DNA from: Mesorhizobium sp.
GTDB taxonomy: Bacteria; Pseudomonadota; Alphaproteobacteria; Rhizobiales; Rhizobiaceae
Assembly (NCBI GenBank): GCA_004017275.1
Contig: SAKE01000038.1
Span: forward strand, 1-37,245
Reading direction: 5' to 3'
DNA: 37,245 nucleotides
In this document: piece after piece, positions 26,065-34,738 of the stretch
Position numbering within the stretch: the first letter of the stretch is position 1
Layout of the letters: each line of letters opens with the position of its first letter
Notes under the pieces: model-generated
Databases searched by the model: none
Told to the model about the DNA's origin: nothing
Seen by the model: the letters and a program-made list of their open reading frames with translations, nothing else
Program-made: the position numbers and the translations under genes

Positions 26065-26586
26065 ATGCCCAATCTCGGTCGCTGCCTGGCGCCACTGGTT
26101 CTTCTGACGACACCTGCGGCCAGCCAGGAGTTCGACCCGGCCTCTCTCGACCTTGCCGCGCTGATCGAATGCCGGGCTGACGTTCCGACCTACAACGACT
26201 TTGCCCTTTGGCTGTCCAGCGCACCAGGTGCCGTTGAGACGCTGGGCTGGAAGGAGGTTGCCTCTGGCAATCCCTTTCTCAGCCAATACGAGCTACCGGC
26301 CAAAATCCGCATGTTCAACCGCGAGACAGGATCGATCGTGTTTACCGCTGCCGGGCCGATGGCCGTGCTCGATGGCATTGCCGCGACCGACCTTGCCAGG
26401 GAGCTCGGTGTCGTAGCCGTTTTTTCGACGCCGCAAAAATTCCTTGGCGAGAAGGTCGTTGTCCAAAACACCGAAGAGTCGGAGGGATTGACCTTCTCCA
26501 CGGACATCAAGCTCAACGTCTCGACCGTCGAGTCACACCCCGGCAAGACGCTGGCGGGCTGCTCCTACACCCTCGAAATCAAATGA
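26065..26586 (+). CDS. Uncharacterised secreted protein
   Basis: A 173-residue protein with a short signal peptide (LAPLVLLTTPAASQ, cleavage likely near residue 20). The mature part begins EFDPASLDLAALIECRADVPTYNDFALWLSS. It has two Cys residues (in IECRA and AGCSY), which may pair. I recognise no domain. Its stop lies at 26584-26586, where the hairpin (26586-26659) starts. It starts 6 bp after argG and could be co-transcribed, although no link to arginine synthesis is visible. Confidence 0.7.
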   Translation: MPNLGRCLAPLVLLTTPAASQEFDPASLDLAALIECRADVPTYNDFALWLSSAPGAVETLGWKEVASGNPFLSQYELPAKIRMFNRETGSIVFTAAGPMAVLDGIAATDLARELGVVAVFSTPQKFLGEKVVVQNTEESEGLTFSTDIKLNVSTVESHPGKTLAGCSYTLEIK

Positions 26587-26659
26587 AAACCCGGCATCGT
26601 GAACTGACCCCCGAAGGTTGTGTCCAACTTTCGGGGGTCAGTTCATCGTGCCGGGTTTT
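26586..26659. terminator. Bidirectional terminator hairpin carrying an IS-end relic
   Basis: Outer arms AAAACCCGGCA (26586-26596) and TGCCGGGTTTT (26649-26659) are exact complements, with T-runs on both strands, fitting a terminator between the plus-strand hypothetical gene and the minus-strand lytic transglycosylase gene. Its loop contains the inverted-repeat pair at 26600-26645. Confidence 0.65.
26600..26645. mobile_element. Paired IS3-like terminal repeats (solo relic)
   Basis: A 46-bp palindrome: TGAACTGACCCCCGAA (26600-26615) and its exact complement (26630-26645) around GGTTGTGTCCAAC. The TGAACTGACCCCCGAA-AGTTGGACA form read inward from the right resembles the terminal inverted repeats of IS3-family elements. 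It is bounded on each side by TCG (26597-26599 and 26646-26648), the size of an IS3-type target duplication. No transposase is inside, so this is a relic or tiny non-autonomous element. The family identity is from memory and unconfirmed. Confidence 0.55.
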
Positions 26660-26704
26660 CAATCAAGCCAAATGGCCGGGTTCTGTCCAATGAAGGCGAC
26701 CCTG

Positions 26705-27502
26705 TCAGTCGCCGTCGATCGCGGTGGCGATCCGGGCGATGGCCTGTTGATAGACACTCGCCGAATTCCAGCCAGCAATTGCGCCCATATTCGAACTCGC
26801 GCTCGCACCCGCCTGCCAGCCATGACCCTTGAGGAAATTGGCGGTGGAGGCCAAGGCCGTGCCCTTGTCGCGCAGGTTTCCGCCGCCCACGCCATACTTC
26901 AAGACATTTCCGGGCAGGAACTGCGTGTGGCCGATCTCGCCATGCGCAGCGCCGACGGACGAGGCTGTCAACGCCCCGCGATCGACCAGCTTCAGGGCTG
27001 CAATGGCATGCGGGTAAAAGAAACCCGGCCGGCGGCAATCATAGGCAAGCGTCAAAATGGCAGAGACCGTATTCTGGTTGCCCATGGCCGAACCGAAGCC
27101 GGTTTCCATCCCCCAGATGGCGAGCAGCACGCCCGGCGACACCCCGTAGTTCGCTTCGATCTTGGAAAACAGCGCCGCATTCGACTTTTTCAGCGACCGC
27201 CCCTTGGAAATGATCGCGGCGCCGCCGCGACGCCTCATGAAATCGTCCACCGAGCCGCTGAAGGCCTTGTGAATGCCGCGGTCGACGGAAATCGTCTTAG
27301 TCGCGTAGTTCGCGCCGGCCAGAGCGGCCAGACCCTTGGCGCCTACACCTTCGGACTTGGCCTGCGCGGCAAAATCCTGCTTCCAGGCCTCGAAACCGGC
27401 GCCGGTCTTGCCGCAGCTGGCCCCCGCCTGCGCGCCCGTCGCCAGCGCAAGCACAGCCACTACGGTTGCTGCAAACATCTTTCCCTTGGCAAGAAATGCC
27501 AT
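26705..27502 (-). CDS. Lytic murein transglycosylase (MltB-like)
   Basis: A 265-residue periplasmic enzyme that cleaves the glycan strand of peptidoglycan to give 1,6-anhydroMurNAc ends. The signal peptide ends TGAQA. The catalytic region is GVLLAIWGMETGFGSAMGNQN (Glu in METGFG) followed by GEIGHTQFLPGNVLKYG and the NFLKGHGW segment, the MltB/SLT_2 set. The peptidoglycan-binding domain found in longer family members is absent. ATG 27502 is preceded (minus strand) by GGAGAAAAAC. Divergent from the amine oxidase gene across 141 bp. Confidence 0.92.
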   Translation of the reverse strand: MAFLAKGKMFAATVVAVLALATGAQAGASCGKTGAGFEAWKQDFAAQAKSEGVGAKGLAALAGANYATKTISVDRGIHKAFSGSVDDFMRRRGGAAIISKGRSLKKSNAALFSKIEANYGVSPGVLLAIWGMETGFGSAMGNQNTVSAILTLAYDCRRPGFFYPHAIAALKLVDRGALTASSVGAAHGEIGHTQFLPGNVLKYGVGGGNLRDKGTALASTANFLKGHGWQAGASASSNMGAIAGWNSASVYQQAIARIATAIDGD

Positions 27503-27643
27503 GTTTTTCTCCTGGTTGCCTGAATCACGTCCCAATTGCGAACTTGCCAGCGAAACGCGCACTTGTCACTGTCGCCGCTGCAATGCTGGCGAATGCCGTG
27601 GAATTTGCCTACGATCAAGTGCTTATTGTGGCAGGGGGGCTGC

Positions 27644-28891
27644 ATGCAAGACGTTGATGTCGTCATCATCGGTGCCGGCTCGGCGGGTCTCGCCGCCGCC
27701 AGGACCCTGCAGGCAGCGGGCCTCTCCTCCACGCTGCTCGAAGCGATGGACCGCATCGGCGGCCGCGCCTGGACCAGCGACCAGCACTTCGGCGTGCCTT
27801 TCGACATCGGCTGCGCCTGGCTGCACGCCGCCGATCGAAATCCCTATTTTCCCGAAGCGCAGGCGGCCGGCTGGACGCTGCAACATCACGACATGAACGT
27901 CGACCATCTCTACTATCGCGAGCGCAAGGCGAGCGAAGCGGAAGAGGCCGATATGAAGGCCGCCGACGCAAAGCTGTTCGAGCTGCTGGCAAAGCATGAA
28001 GTGAGGGATGGCGACGATGATCGTCTTTCGGCGCTGTTGGCAAAGGGCCATGCGCCACGCGCGGCGGCCACCTTCGCCGGCCCGATGGATTTCGGCGCCG
28101 ATGAGGACGAGATCTCGATCCGCGACTTCCAGGCCGCGGCCGATCTCGACCCCAATTATTTCAGCAAGGAGGGCTTTGGCGCCCTGGTCGCGCGTTTCGG
28201 CGCCGGCGTGCCGGTCGAACTGTCGACGCCGGTGCGCAAGATCCTCTGGGACGTGCCCGGCGTCGCCTGCGTCACCGATCGCGGCACCATTCGCGCCAGG
28301 GCGGTGATCGTCACCGCCTCGCCGGCGGTGCTCGCCTTCGAGGAGATCGCGTTCTCGCCTGTCCTGCCGGACACGCATTTCAGCGCGTTCTTCGACCTGC
28401 CGATGGGCATGCTGACCAAGCTGCCGGTCGAAATATCAGGCACAAGGCTCGGGCTGCAGCCCTTCGACGACCTGCTGATCGAACGGATGGCCCGGCACGA
28501 CATCTATTTCCTGTGCTTTCCGTTCGACCTCGACCTGATGGTCGGTTTCGTCGGCGGCGATTTCGCCTGGGAGATGTCGGCGGCCGGTGAAGCGGCCGGC
28601 ATCGACTTCGTCGTCGACCGGCTGTGCGGCATCTTCGGCGGCGATACGCGCAAGCATGTCGGGCGCGCCATGATGACCAATTGGGGCGGAGAGCGCTTCG
28701 TACGCGGTGCCTACGCAGCCGCCCGCCCCGGCCGTTCGCTGGCGCGTGCGGCACTCATGCAGCCGGTGGCCGACAAGATTTTCTTCGCCGGCGAGCACCT
28801 GGCCGGACCGCTGATCCAGACCTGCGGTGGCGCTCGGCTGTCGGGTGAAGCGGTGGCAAGACAGGTCGTCGCCCAACTTGCGGCGAGATAG
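27644..28891 (+). CDS. Flavin monoamine oxidase family protein
   Basis: A 415-residue FAD-dependent amine oxidase. The N-terminal dinucleotide-binding motif is VVIIGAGSAGLAAARTL, followed by the family RIGGRAWT and a C-terminal FAD motif IFFAGEHLAGPLIQTCGGARLSGEAVA. These enzymes oxidise amines or polyamines to aldehydes, with H2O2 formed. The substrate is unknown. ATG 27644 was preferred because the FAD motif starts five residues later and GCAGGGGGG stands just upstream; the extra 36 residues from 27536 are non-homologous. No signal peptide, so cytoplasmic. Confidence 0.9.
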   Translation: MQDVDVVIIGAGSAGLAAARTLQAAGLSSTLLEAMDRIGGRAWTSDQHFGVPFDIGCAWLHAADRNPYFPEAQAAGWTLQHHDMNVDHLYYRERKASEAEEADMKAADAKLFELLAKHEVRDGDDDRLSALLAKGHAPRAAATFAGPMDFGADEDEISIRDFQAAADLDPNYFSKEGFGALVARFGAGVPVELSTPVRKILWDVPGVACVTDRGTIRARAVIVTASPAVLAFEEIAFSPVLPDTHFSAFFDLPMGMLTKLPVEISGTRLGLQPFDDLLIERMARHDIYFLCFPFDLDLMVGFVGGDFAWEMSAAGEAAGIDFVVDRLCGIFGGDTRKHVGRAMMTNWGGERFVRGAYAAARPGRSLARAALMQPVADKIFFAGEHLAGPLIQTCGGARLSGEAVARQVVAQLAAR

Positions 28892-28976
28892 CTTCGCGAG
28901 TGTGGAACGCCGGTGGGCGGTTGGCGTTGGGCACGTGCCGCCCCACATAGGCTGGCTCTGAAGGTTAGAGACCGAC

Positions 28977-30074
28977 ATGAAACTCTTCGACTGCCCGCAT
29001 TGCGGCCACCGCCTCTATTTCGAGAACGCCCAGTGCCTGAACTGCGGGAACCTCGTGCTCTACGATCCCGAGCACGCCAGCTTTGCACTGGCAGGCGTCG
29101 ACGGCATCTTCCAGTGCACCAATGCCGATGAATGCGCCTGCAACTGGATGGCCGAGCCCGGACAGGCTTTTTGCCGTGCCTGCGTGCTGAACCAGCTGAT
29201 CCCCGATCTCTCGGTCGACGGCAATCGCCGCCGCTGGATCCGGGTCGAGGCGGCGAAGAAGCGCGCCATCTATTCGTTGCTCGCTTTCGGACTGCCGGTG
29301 GCGCCCAAGCAGACACCTGCCGACGAGGTCGGCCTGGCCTTCGACTTCCTCGCCGACCCGATCGGCGGCGGCCCCGGCGGCGAGCGCATCCTGACCGGCC
29401 ACGACAATGGCCTGATCACGCTCAACGTCGCCGAGGCGGACTCGGCGGAGCGCGAGAAGCGGCGCGTCGAGATGGGCGAGAATTATCGCACCTTGCTCGG
29501 CCATTTCCGCCATGAACTCGGCCATTATTACTGGGACCGCCTGATCCGCGACGATCCGCAAAGGTTGGAAGCTTTTCGCGCGCTGTTCGGCGACGATCGC
29601 GCCGACTACGAGCAGGCGCTGAAGACCTATTACACCAATGGTGCGGCGCCCGATTGGCAGCTAGGCCACATCTCGGCCTATGCCACCTCGCATCCGTGGG
29701 AGGACTGGGCCGAGACCTGGGCCCACCACCTGCACATCACCGACACGCTGGAAATGGTCCACGCGCTGAACTTTCCGCTCGGCCGGCTGGAAACGGTGGA
29801 GGCCAACGACTTGCCGCGGGGCGACACCGGCGACAGGCTGCAGGCTGCACCCTCGGAGCCGGCGACCGCGCCCGAGCCTTTCGAAACGATCCTTGCCCGC
29901 TGGCTGGTGCTGTCGGAAGCCTCCAATTCGATCAACCGCTGCATGGGCCTGCCCGACCTCTACCCCTTCGTCATTTCGGACGTCACGGCGCGCAAACTGG
30001 CCTTCGTTCACGAACTTCTGACCGATTTGCCGAAAGAACAGGGAACAAATCGTGAGTTGGCGCAGGCGTTTTAG
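28977..30074 (+). CDS. Zinc-ribbon plus putative zinc metallopeptidase protein
   Basis: A 365-residue protein. The N-terminal ribbon has FDCPHCGHRLYF and QCLNCGN, two CXXC pairs, then a second Cys-rich stretch (QCTNADECACNWM and FCRACV). The middle carries HFRHELGHYYWDRL, an HExxH metallopeptidase motif variant (HELGH), and further along WEDWAETWAHHLH, whose Glu or His could be the third ligand. This fits the family annotated as putative zinc-binding metallopeptidase (Peptidase_Mx). The substrate and biological role are unknown. No signal peptide. It stands between the amine oxidase and an SH3 protein gene, 85 bp after the former. Confidence 0.85.
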   Translation: MKLFDCPHCGHRLYFENAQCLNCGNLVLYDPEHASFALAGVDGIFQCTNADECACNWMAEPGQAFCRACVLNQLIPDLSVDGNRRRWIRVEAAKKRAIYSLLAFGLPVAPKQTPADEVGLAFDFLADPIGGGPGGERILTGHDNGLITLNVAEADSAEREKRRVEMGENYRTLLGHFRHELGHYYWDRLIRDDPQRLEAFRALFGDDRADYEQALKTYYTNGAAPDWQLGHISAYATSHPWEDWAETWAHHLHITDTLEMVHALNFPLGRLETVEANDLPRGDTGDRLQAAPSEPATAPEPFETILARWLVLSEASNSINRCMGLPDLYPFVISDVTARKLAFVHELLTDLPKEQGTNRELAQAF

Positions 30075-30137
30075 CGGGAACGCATGAGCTACTGACCCGT
30101 TTTCGCTGGCGAGGGACCATGAAAACGGAGAGAGACC

Positions 30138-30737
30138 ATGAAATCCCTGTTGTTTCCGGCAGTCGCCGGAATGCTGACGGTAATGTCGGGCACCGCGTTT
30201 GCCGACACTGCCGTCTCCGCGGTCACCGATCTCAACGTGCGCGCCGGACCCGGGCCGCAATATCCTGTCATCGGCGTGCTTGCCGCCGGTCAGTCGGCAA
30301 CGCTCAATGGCTGCATCGAAAACAGCAAATGGTGCACCATCGCCGAAGCCGGCGGCCAGGGCTGGGTCTATTCCGATTATGTGACGGCTGATATAGGCGG
30401 CAGCCGAGTGGTGTTGACGGAACGGCGGTCCAACGTTGCTGTCGTCTCGCCGCCGGATGACATCGGCAACTACTCGACGGATTATACCGGCGCGATCATC
30501 GCCAGCGATCCGGTCGTGGATGACTTTCCTCCGCCCCCGGCTGAAGTCCGCACCTATGTCGACACGCATCGTCTCGATCCAATCTATCTCGAGGGCGAAG
30601 TGGTGACCGGCGCGACGCTGCCCGACACCGTCGAGTTGCGCGAAATTCCGGACTACAACTACCGCTACGTCTACGTGAACGGCCAGCCGGCGCTGATCGA
30701 CCCGGACACGCGGCGCATCATGTACGTGGTGCGCTGA
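30138..30737 (+). CDS. Secreted SH3-domain/DUF1236 protein
   Basis: A 199-residue exported protein: signal peptide (residues 1-22, ending TAFA), a bacterial SH3 domain (about 28-88: SAVTDLNVRAGPGPQYPVIGVLAAG to GQGWVYSDYV), a linker, and a DUF1236-like C-terminus (VELREIPDYNYRYVYVNGQPALIDPDTRRIMYVVR). Such proteins are common in rhizobia and are thought to bind cell-envelope material, with no proven function. Two Cys residues (in NGCIE and KWCTI) flank a turn of the SH3 domain. RBS: ACGGAGAGAGACC before the ATG. Confidence 0.88.
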   Translation: MKSLLFPAVAGMLTVMSGTAFADTAVSAVTDLNVRAGPGPQYPVIGVLAAGQSATLNGCIENSKWCTIAEAGGQGWVYSDYVTADIGGSRVVLTERRSNVAVVSPPDDIGNYSTDYTGAIIASDPVVDDFPPPPAEVRTYVDTHRLDPIYLEGEVVTGATLPDTVELREIPDYNYRYVYVNGQPALIDPDTRRIMYVVR

Positions 30738-30785
30738 TATGGCGGCGGCGGTCGCCTGGTGTTCGAGACCACCAATTGTCGAAGC

Positions 30786-31012
30786 TGGCGCCGCCCCTCA
30801 TCGCCCTGCCGGGCACTTCTCCCCGTATAGTGACGGGGAGAAGGAAGCTCGCCGCAACCTCGGCGCGCTTCTTGCAACGCTGGTGATTGGCGAAATCGGC
30901 GATGAGAGCGCCCCTCTCCCCGTCACCATACGGGGAGAGGATGCCGGTCCACCCTCCGCAGCTGCAGCGCAGCTGCTGCGGAGGACGGGCAGGCAGGTGA
31001 GGGGCGGCGCCA
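30786..31012. repeat. GCCGCCCCTCA-family intergenic repeat, copy 2 (opposite orientation)
   Basis: Starts GGCGCCGCCCCTCATCGCC and ends GTGAGGGGCGGCGCC, inverted ends. 30907-31010 reads, on the minus strand, as the CCGCAGCAGCTGCGCTGCAG segment of copy 1 at 18688-18850. The middle contains hairpins CTTCTCCCCGTATAG / ATACGGGGAGAGG. It fills most of the 358-bp gap (30738-31095) between the SH3 gene and the CPBP gene. No gene is in the gap. Confidence 0.8.
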
Positions 31013-31095
31013 ACGCTCGCCGAACAGGAATGATTGCGCGCAAACGCCCGATCTCATAGATCATGCAGCCCTGTGCCTTCGGCAAAGGAGCCAGC

Positions 31096-32052
31096 GTGAC
31101 GATCGATTCGGCCGCCTTCGAACGCTATAGGCGCTCGCCCAACACCCGCACGACCTTGCCGCGCCTGTTCCTCGGAACGGGGATCGTCCTCTTCTTCTGG
31201 GCAGCAGCCACAGTGGCCGTGCTGGTCGGCGGCACCTATGCCTTCTTCGCATGGCAGCCGGCCGCGGCTGCGCCATCCGGCATGCAGGGTTTCCTCGCTT
31301 CGCCCCTTGGCACCCTCACTGCGCTCGTCTCGTTTGCCGGCATCTGGATCGGCCTGTCGGTCGCGATGCGCTGGGTGCATGGCGAGAGGCTGTCGGCACT
31401 GCTCGGCAACAGCCGCCAGATTTCATGGTCAGGCTTCCTCAAGGGGCTGATCGCGGTGCTGATCACGTCGTTCATATCCGAGATCCTGCTCTATCTGCTG
31501 CAGCCGCAGATCGCGCGCGGCCCGATCAGCCTGTCGTCCTGGCTGCTGTTTGTGATCCCGATCGCCGCGCTCACCATGCTGCAGACATCCTCGGAAGAGG
31601 TGCTGTTTCGCGGCTATCTGCTGCGCGGTCTCGCCAGCCGCTTCAAGAGCCCGTTCATCTGGGCGCTGCTGCCGGCCCTGCTGTTCACCTCGCTGCATTG
31701 GAGCGCGAGTTCGTCGGCCGCCATTAACGCCTGTGTGCTGGCGTCGATCGCCGCTTTCGCGCTGCTGCTGACGCTTGTGGTCTACGCAACCGGCAATCTC
31801 GGCGCCGCTCTGGGTGCTCATCTCGGCAACAACCTGACCGGCTTCCTGCTGATCTCGCATCAGGAAAGCTACAGTTCCTTCGCCTTGTTCAACGCCAGGC
31901 CGCTCGAGGGACCGGGCTGGGCCACGTCGGATGCGGTTCTCATCGCCTTGATCGGCATCGCCTGCAGCCTGCTGACCATCGTGCTGCTTTTACATCCGCG
32001 CTCGCCGCTCAAGGTTGCCGCTGAGCTTCCGGACCAGGCGAGCTCAACCTGA
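31096..32052 (+). CDS. CPBP family intramembrane metalloprotease
   Basis: A 318-residue membrane protein with about eight helices. The CPBP/Abi catalytic motifs are SSEEVLFRGYLLRGL (EExxxR type), FTSLHW (motif 2 His) and GAHLGNNLTGFLLI (motif 3, HxxxN). Eukaryotic members cut prenylated CAAX proteins, while most bacterial ones have unknown targets. I chose the GTG at 31096 because AAAGGAG stands 5-10 bp before it; the ATG at 31063 has no ribosome site and would add 11 residues. Confidence 0.88.
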   Translation: MTIDSAAFERYRRSPNTRTTLPRLFLGTGIVLFFWAAATVAVLVGGTYAFFAWQPAAAAPSGMQGFLASPLGTLTALVSFAGIWIGLSVAMRWVHGERLSALLGNSRQISWSGFLKGLIAVLITSFISEILLYLLQPQIARGPISLSSWLLFVIPIAALTMLQTSSEEVLFRGYLLRGLASRFKSPFIWALLPALLFTSLHWSASSSAAINACVLASIAAFALLLTLVVYATGNLGAALGAHLGNNLTGFLLISHQESYSSFALFNARPLEGPGWATSDAVLIALIGIACSLLTIVLLLHPRSPLKVAAELPDQASST

Positions 32053-32170
32053 TTGCAGCCCGGAGAACGGCGCAATCCGGCCCTCGTCTTGACTCCGCGG
32101 CCGATTTCCTGTCTACACGCCCCGAATTCCGCGACGAGTATCCCTCCGAGCAAGCCGACCAGGACGCCTA

Positions 32171-32260
32171 AGCCTCGTTGAGGTGAAGTGCTGTAAATCG
32201 ATCCTGGAGGCCAACACCCGGCAGCGCTGAGCGCCCCCGGGTGCTTTTTGGTTTTGGCTT
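32171..32260 (+). ncRNA. Structured ffh leader with terminator-like hairpin
   Basis: CCTC-GTT-GAGG (about 32173-32183) makes a small hairpin, then CACCCGG (32215-32221) pairs with CCGGGTG (32237-32243) with an inner GCGC-TGA-GCGC stem, followed by TTTTTGGTTTT. The last part has the form of an intrinsic terminator about 80 bp before the ffh ATG. Rhizobiales have a computationally described ffh RNA motif at this position, which this probably represents; I could not test it against a model. It could be an attenuator of ffh or the end of a separate small RNA. Confidence 0.6.
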
Positions 32261-32342
32261 TTGCTTGGACTTTTGGTTGGACACTGGGCGCGAACGCATT
32301 ACCTCTCGGGCACCATCCGGGTGCCAGGGAAAAGGAAAACGA

Positions 32343-33941
32343 ATGTTTGAATCACTACAGGAACGTCTTGGTTCGATCCTGAACGGCCTCACCGGCCGCG
32401 GCGCGCTGTCGGAGGCTGACGTCTCGGCGGCGTTGCGCGAGGTGCGCCGTGCACTGCTCGAAGCCGACGTGGCGCTGGAAGTGGTGCGCGCCTTCACCGA
32501 CAAGGTGCGCGAGAAGGCTGTCGGCGCCGCCGTGGTCAAGTCGATCAAGCCCGGTCAGATGGTCGTCAAGATCGTCCATGACGAACTGGTCGAGATGCTC
32601 GGCGCCGAAGGCGTCGCCATCGATCTCAATGCGCCGGCGCCGGTCGTCATCATGATGGTCGGCCTGCAGGGTTCCGGCAAGACCACCACTTCGGCCAAGA
32701 TCGCCAAGCGGCTTTCCGAGCGTCAGAACAAGAAGGTTCTGATGGCTTCGCTCGACACGCGGCGCCCCGCCGCGCAGGAGCAACTGCGCCAGCTCGGCGA
32801 ACAGGTCAAGGTCGCCACGCTGCCGATCATCGATGGCCAGTCGCCGGTCGACATCGCGCGCCGTGCCGTGCAGGCGGCCAAGCTTGGCGGCCACGACGTC
32901 GTCATCCTCGACACCGCCGGTCGCACCCATATCGACGAGCCGCTGATGGTCGAGATGGCCGACATCAAGAAGGTGTCGAGCCCGCACGAAATCCTGCTGG
33001 TCGCGGATTCGCTGACCGGCCAGGACGCCGTCAACCTGGCCAAGAGCTTCGACGAGCGCGTCGGCATCACCGGTCTCGTGCTGACCCGCATGGACGGCGA
33101 CGGCCGTGGCGGTGCGGCTCTTTCCATGCGCGCCGTCACCGGCAAACCGATCAAGCTGATCGGCACCGGCGAAAAGATGGACGGGCTGGAGGAATTCCAC
33201 CCCAAGCGCATTGCCGACCGCATCCTCGGCATGGGCGACATTGTCTCGCTCGTCGAAAAGGCCGCCGAGAACATCGACGCCGAGCAGGCGGCGGCGATGG
33301 CCAAGAAGATGCAGTCGGGCAAGTTCGACCTGAACGATCTCGCCGGCCAGCTTCAGCAGATGTCGAAAATGGGCGGCATGGGCGGGATCATGGGCATGAT
33401 GCCCGGCATGGGCAAGATGAAGGACCAGATGGCCGCCGCCGGTCTTGACGACAAGATGTTCGGCCGCCAGCTTGCCATCATCTCGTCGATGACCAAGGCC
33501 GAGCGCGCCAACCCGGATTTGCTCAAGCATTCGCGCAAGAAGCGTATCGCCGCCGGTTCCGGCACCGACGCGGCCGAAATCAACAAGCTGCTCAAGATGC
33601 ATCGCGGCATGGCCGACATGATGAAGGCCATGGGCGGCAAGGGCAAAGGCGGCGGCCTGATGCGCGGCATGATGGGCGGCCTTGCCTCCAAGATGGGTCT
33701 CGGCGGCATGATGCCGGGCGGCATGGGCGGCATGATGGGCGGCGGCATGCCCGATCTGTCGAAGATGGACCCCAAGCAGCTCGAAGCCTTGCAGAAACAG
33801 GCGCAAGCCGCCGGTCTCGGCGGCGGCATGAAGGGTCTTCCCAGCAATGGTGGCCTGCCCGGGTTGCCTGGCGGCATGAAACTCCCCGGGCTTCCCGGTC
33901 TCGGCGGCGGTGGGTTGCCCGGCCTTGGCAAGAAGAAGTGA
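32343..33941 (+). CDS. ffh: Signal recognition particle protein Ffh
   Basis: A 532-residue SRP54-type GTPase that targets membrane and exported proteins co-translationally to the Sec translocon with 4.5S RNA and FtsY. The N domain starts at ESLQERLGSIL; the G domain has GLQGSGKTT (G1, 107-115), LDTRRPAAQEQLR, DTAGR (G3) and TRMDGD (G4); the M domain follows from about 300. The C-terminal tail from about 415 on is extreme in Gly and Met (repeats such as GGMGGMMGG and GGGLPGLP). The tail is longer than the E. coli Ffh tail; rhizobial Ffh tails tend to be Gly/Met rich. ATG 32343 is preceded by GGGAAAAGGAAAACGA. Confidence 0.97.
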   Translation: MFESLQERLGSILNGLTGRGALSEADVSAALREVRRALLEADVALEVVRAFTDKVREKAVGAAVVKSIKPGQMVVKIVHDELVEMLGAEGVAIDLNAPAPVVIMMVGLQGSGKTTTSAKIAKRLSERQNKKVLMASLDTRRPAAQEQLRQLGEQVKVATLPIIDGQSPVDIARRAVQAAKLGGHDVVILDTAGRTHIDEPLMVEMADIKKVSSPHEILLVADSLTGQDAVNLAKSFDERVGITGLVLTRMDGDGRGGAALSMRAVTGKPIKLIGTGEKMDGLEEFHPKRIADRILGMGDIVSLVEKAAENIDAEQAAAMAKKMQSGKFDLNDLAGQLQQMSKMGGMGGIMGMMPGMGKMKDQMAAAGLDDKMFGRQLAIISSMTKAERANPDLLKHSRKKRIAAGSGTDAAEINKLLKMHRGMADMMKAMGGKGKGGGLMRGMMGGLASKMGLGGMMPGGMGGMMGGGMPDLSKMDPKQLEALQKQAQAAGLGGGMKGLPSNGGLPGLPGGMKLPGLPGLGGGGLPGLGKKK

Positions 33942-33948
33942 GGACGCC

Positions 33949-34275
33949 ATGAACGAAGAAAAGGACATGGCCGACGCTCGCGCCGTGCTGGCCGACTACC
34001 GAGCCTCGATCGACAACATCGACGCAGCCCTGATCCACATGCTGGCGGAGCGCTTCCGCTGCACCAAGGCGGTCGGCGTGCTGAAGGCGACGCATGGCCT
34101 GCCGCCGGCCGACCCGGCACGCGAACAGCAGCAGATCGCCCGCCTTCGCCAGCTGGCGAAGGACGCCCATCTCGACCCGGATTTCGCGGAAAAATTCCTC
34201 AACTTCGTCGTCCGCGAAGTGATCCGTCACCACGAACAGATCGCCGCTTCCAACGGCGTGATGAAAACCAACTGA
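33949..34275 (+). CDS. Chorismate mutase (AroQ class)
   Basis: A 108-residue all-helical protein of the AroQ chorismate mutase family, which turns chorismate into prephenate for Phe and Tyr synthesis. It begins at the helix YRASIDNIDAALIHMLAERFRCTKAVGVLKATHGL, with the Arg and Lys residues of the family active site, and closes with FAEKFLNFVVREVIRHHEQI. ATG 33949 is 7 bp after the ffh stop. The ffh-mutase-rpsP order is usual in rhizobia and puts it in the translation operon rather than with aromatic genes. Confidence 0.88.
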   Translation: MNEEKDMADARAVLADYRASIDNIDAALIHMLAERFRCTKAVGVLKATHGLPPADPAREQQQIARLRQLAKDAHLDPDFAEKFLNFVVREVIRHHEQIAASNGVMKTN

Positions 34276-34313
34276 ACCCAATCAACGAACTTAGAGTTTT
34301 TAGGAGAAAAGAA

Positions 34314-34715
34314 ATGCCCTTGAAGATCCGACTGGCCCGTGCGGGCTCGAAGAAGCGTCCCTACTACCATGTCGTCATCGCCGACGCCCGTTCGCCGCGT
34401 GACGGCCGGTTCATCGAGTCGATCGGCTCGTGGAACCCGCTGCTGCCCAAGGACGGCGAACGCGTCAAGGTCGACGCCGACCGCGTCAAGCATTGGCTGG
34501 CGCACGGCGCCCAGCCGACCGACCGCGTGCTGCGCTTCCTTGACGAGGCCGGCCTCGTCAAGCGCGATGCCCGTTCCAACCCGAAGAAGGCCGAGCCGGG
34601 CAAGAAGGCGCAGGAACGCGCTGCTCTCTTGAAGAAGGCGCAGGAAGATGCCGCCGCCGCTGTTGCGGCCGCCGCAGCCGCCCCGGCCGAGGCGGAAGCC
34701 GCCACCGCCGAATAA
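34314..34715 (+). CDS. rpsP: 30S ribosomal protein S16
   Basis: A 133-residue S16. The core (residues 1-80) has PLKIRLARAGSKKRPYYHVVIADARSPRDGRFIESIGSWNPL, and an Ala/Glu-rich tail of about 45 residues follows, longer than in E. coli S16 but common in this order. RBS: TAGGAGAAAAGAA. It lies 38 bp after the mutase stop and is followed by a strong terminator, so the operon ends here. The rimM, trmD and rplS genes that often follow rpsP are not in the window after it. Confidence 0.97.
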   Translation: MPLKIRLARAGSKKRPYYHVVIADARSPRDGRFIESIGSWNPLLPKDGERVKVDADRVKHWLAHGAQPTDRVLRFLDEAGLVKRDARSNPKKAEPGKKAQERAALLKKAQEDAAAAVAAAAAAPAEAEAATAE

Positions 34716-34738
34716 GTATTTGCTCTATCGCATACAGG

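Noticed and set aside
24512..26224. 570-codon minus-strand open frame opposite argG
   Set aside because: Shadow of argG; no domain and codon pattern as expected for antisense.
32053..32342. SRP RNA gene beside ffh
   Set aside because: No conserved GGAAGCAGC-type helix 8 tetraloop pattern; the stem followed by T-run fits a leader or terminator better.
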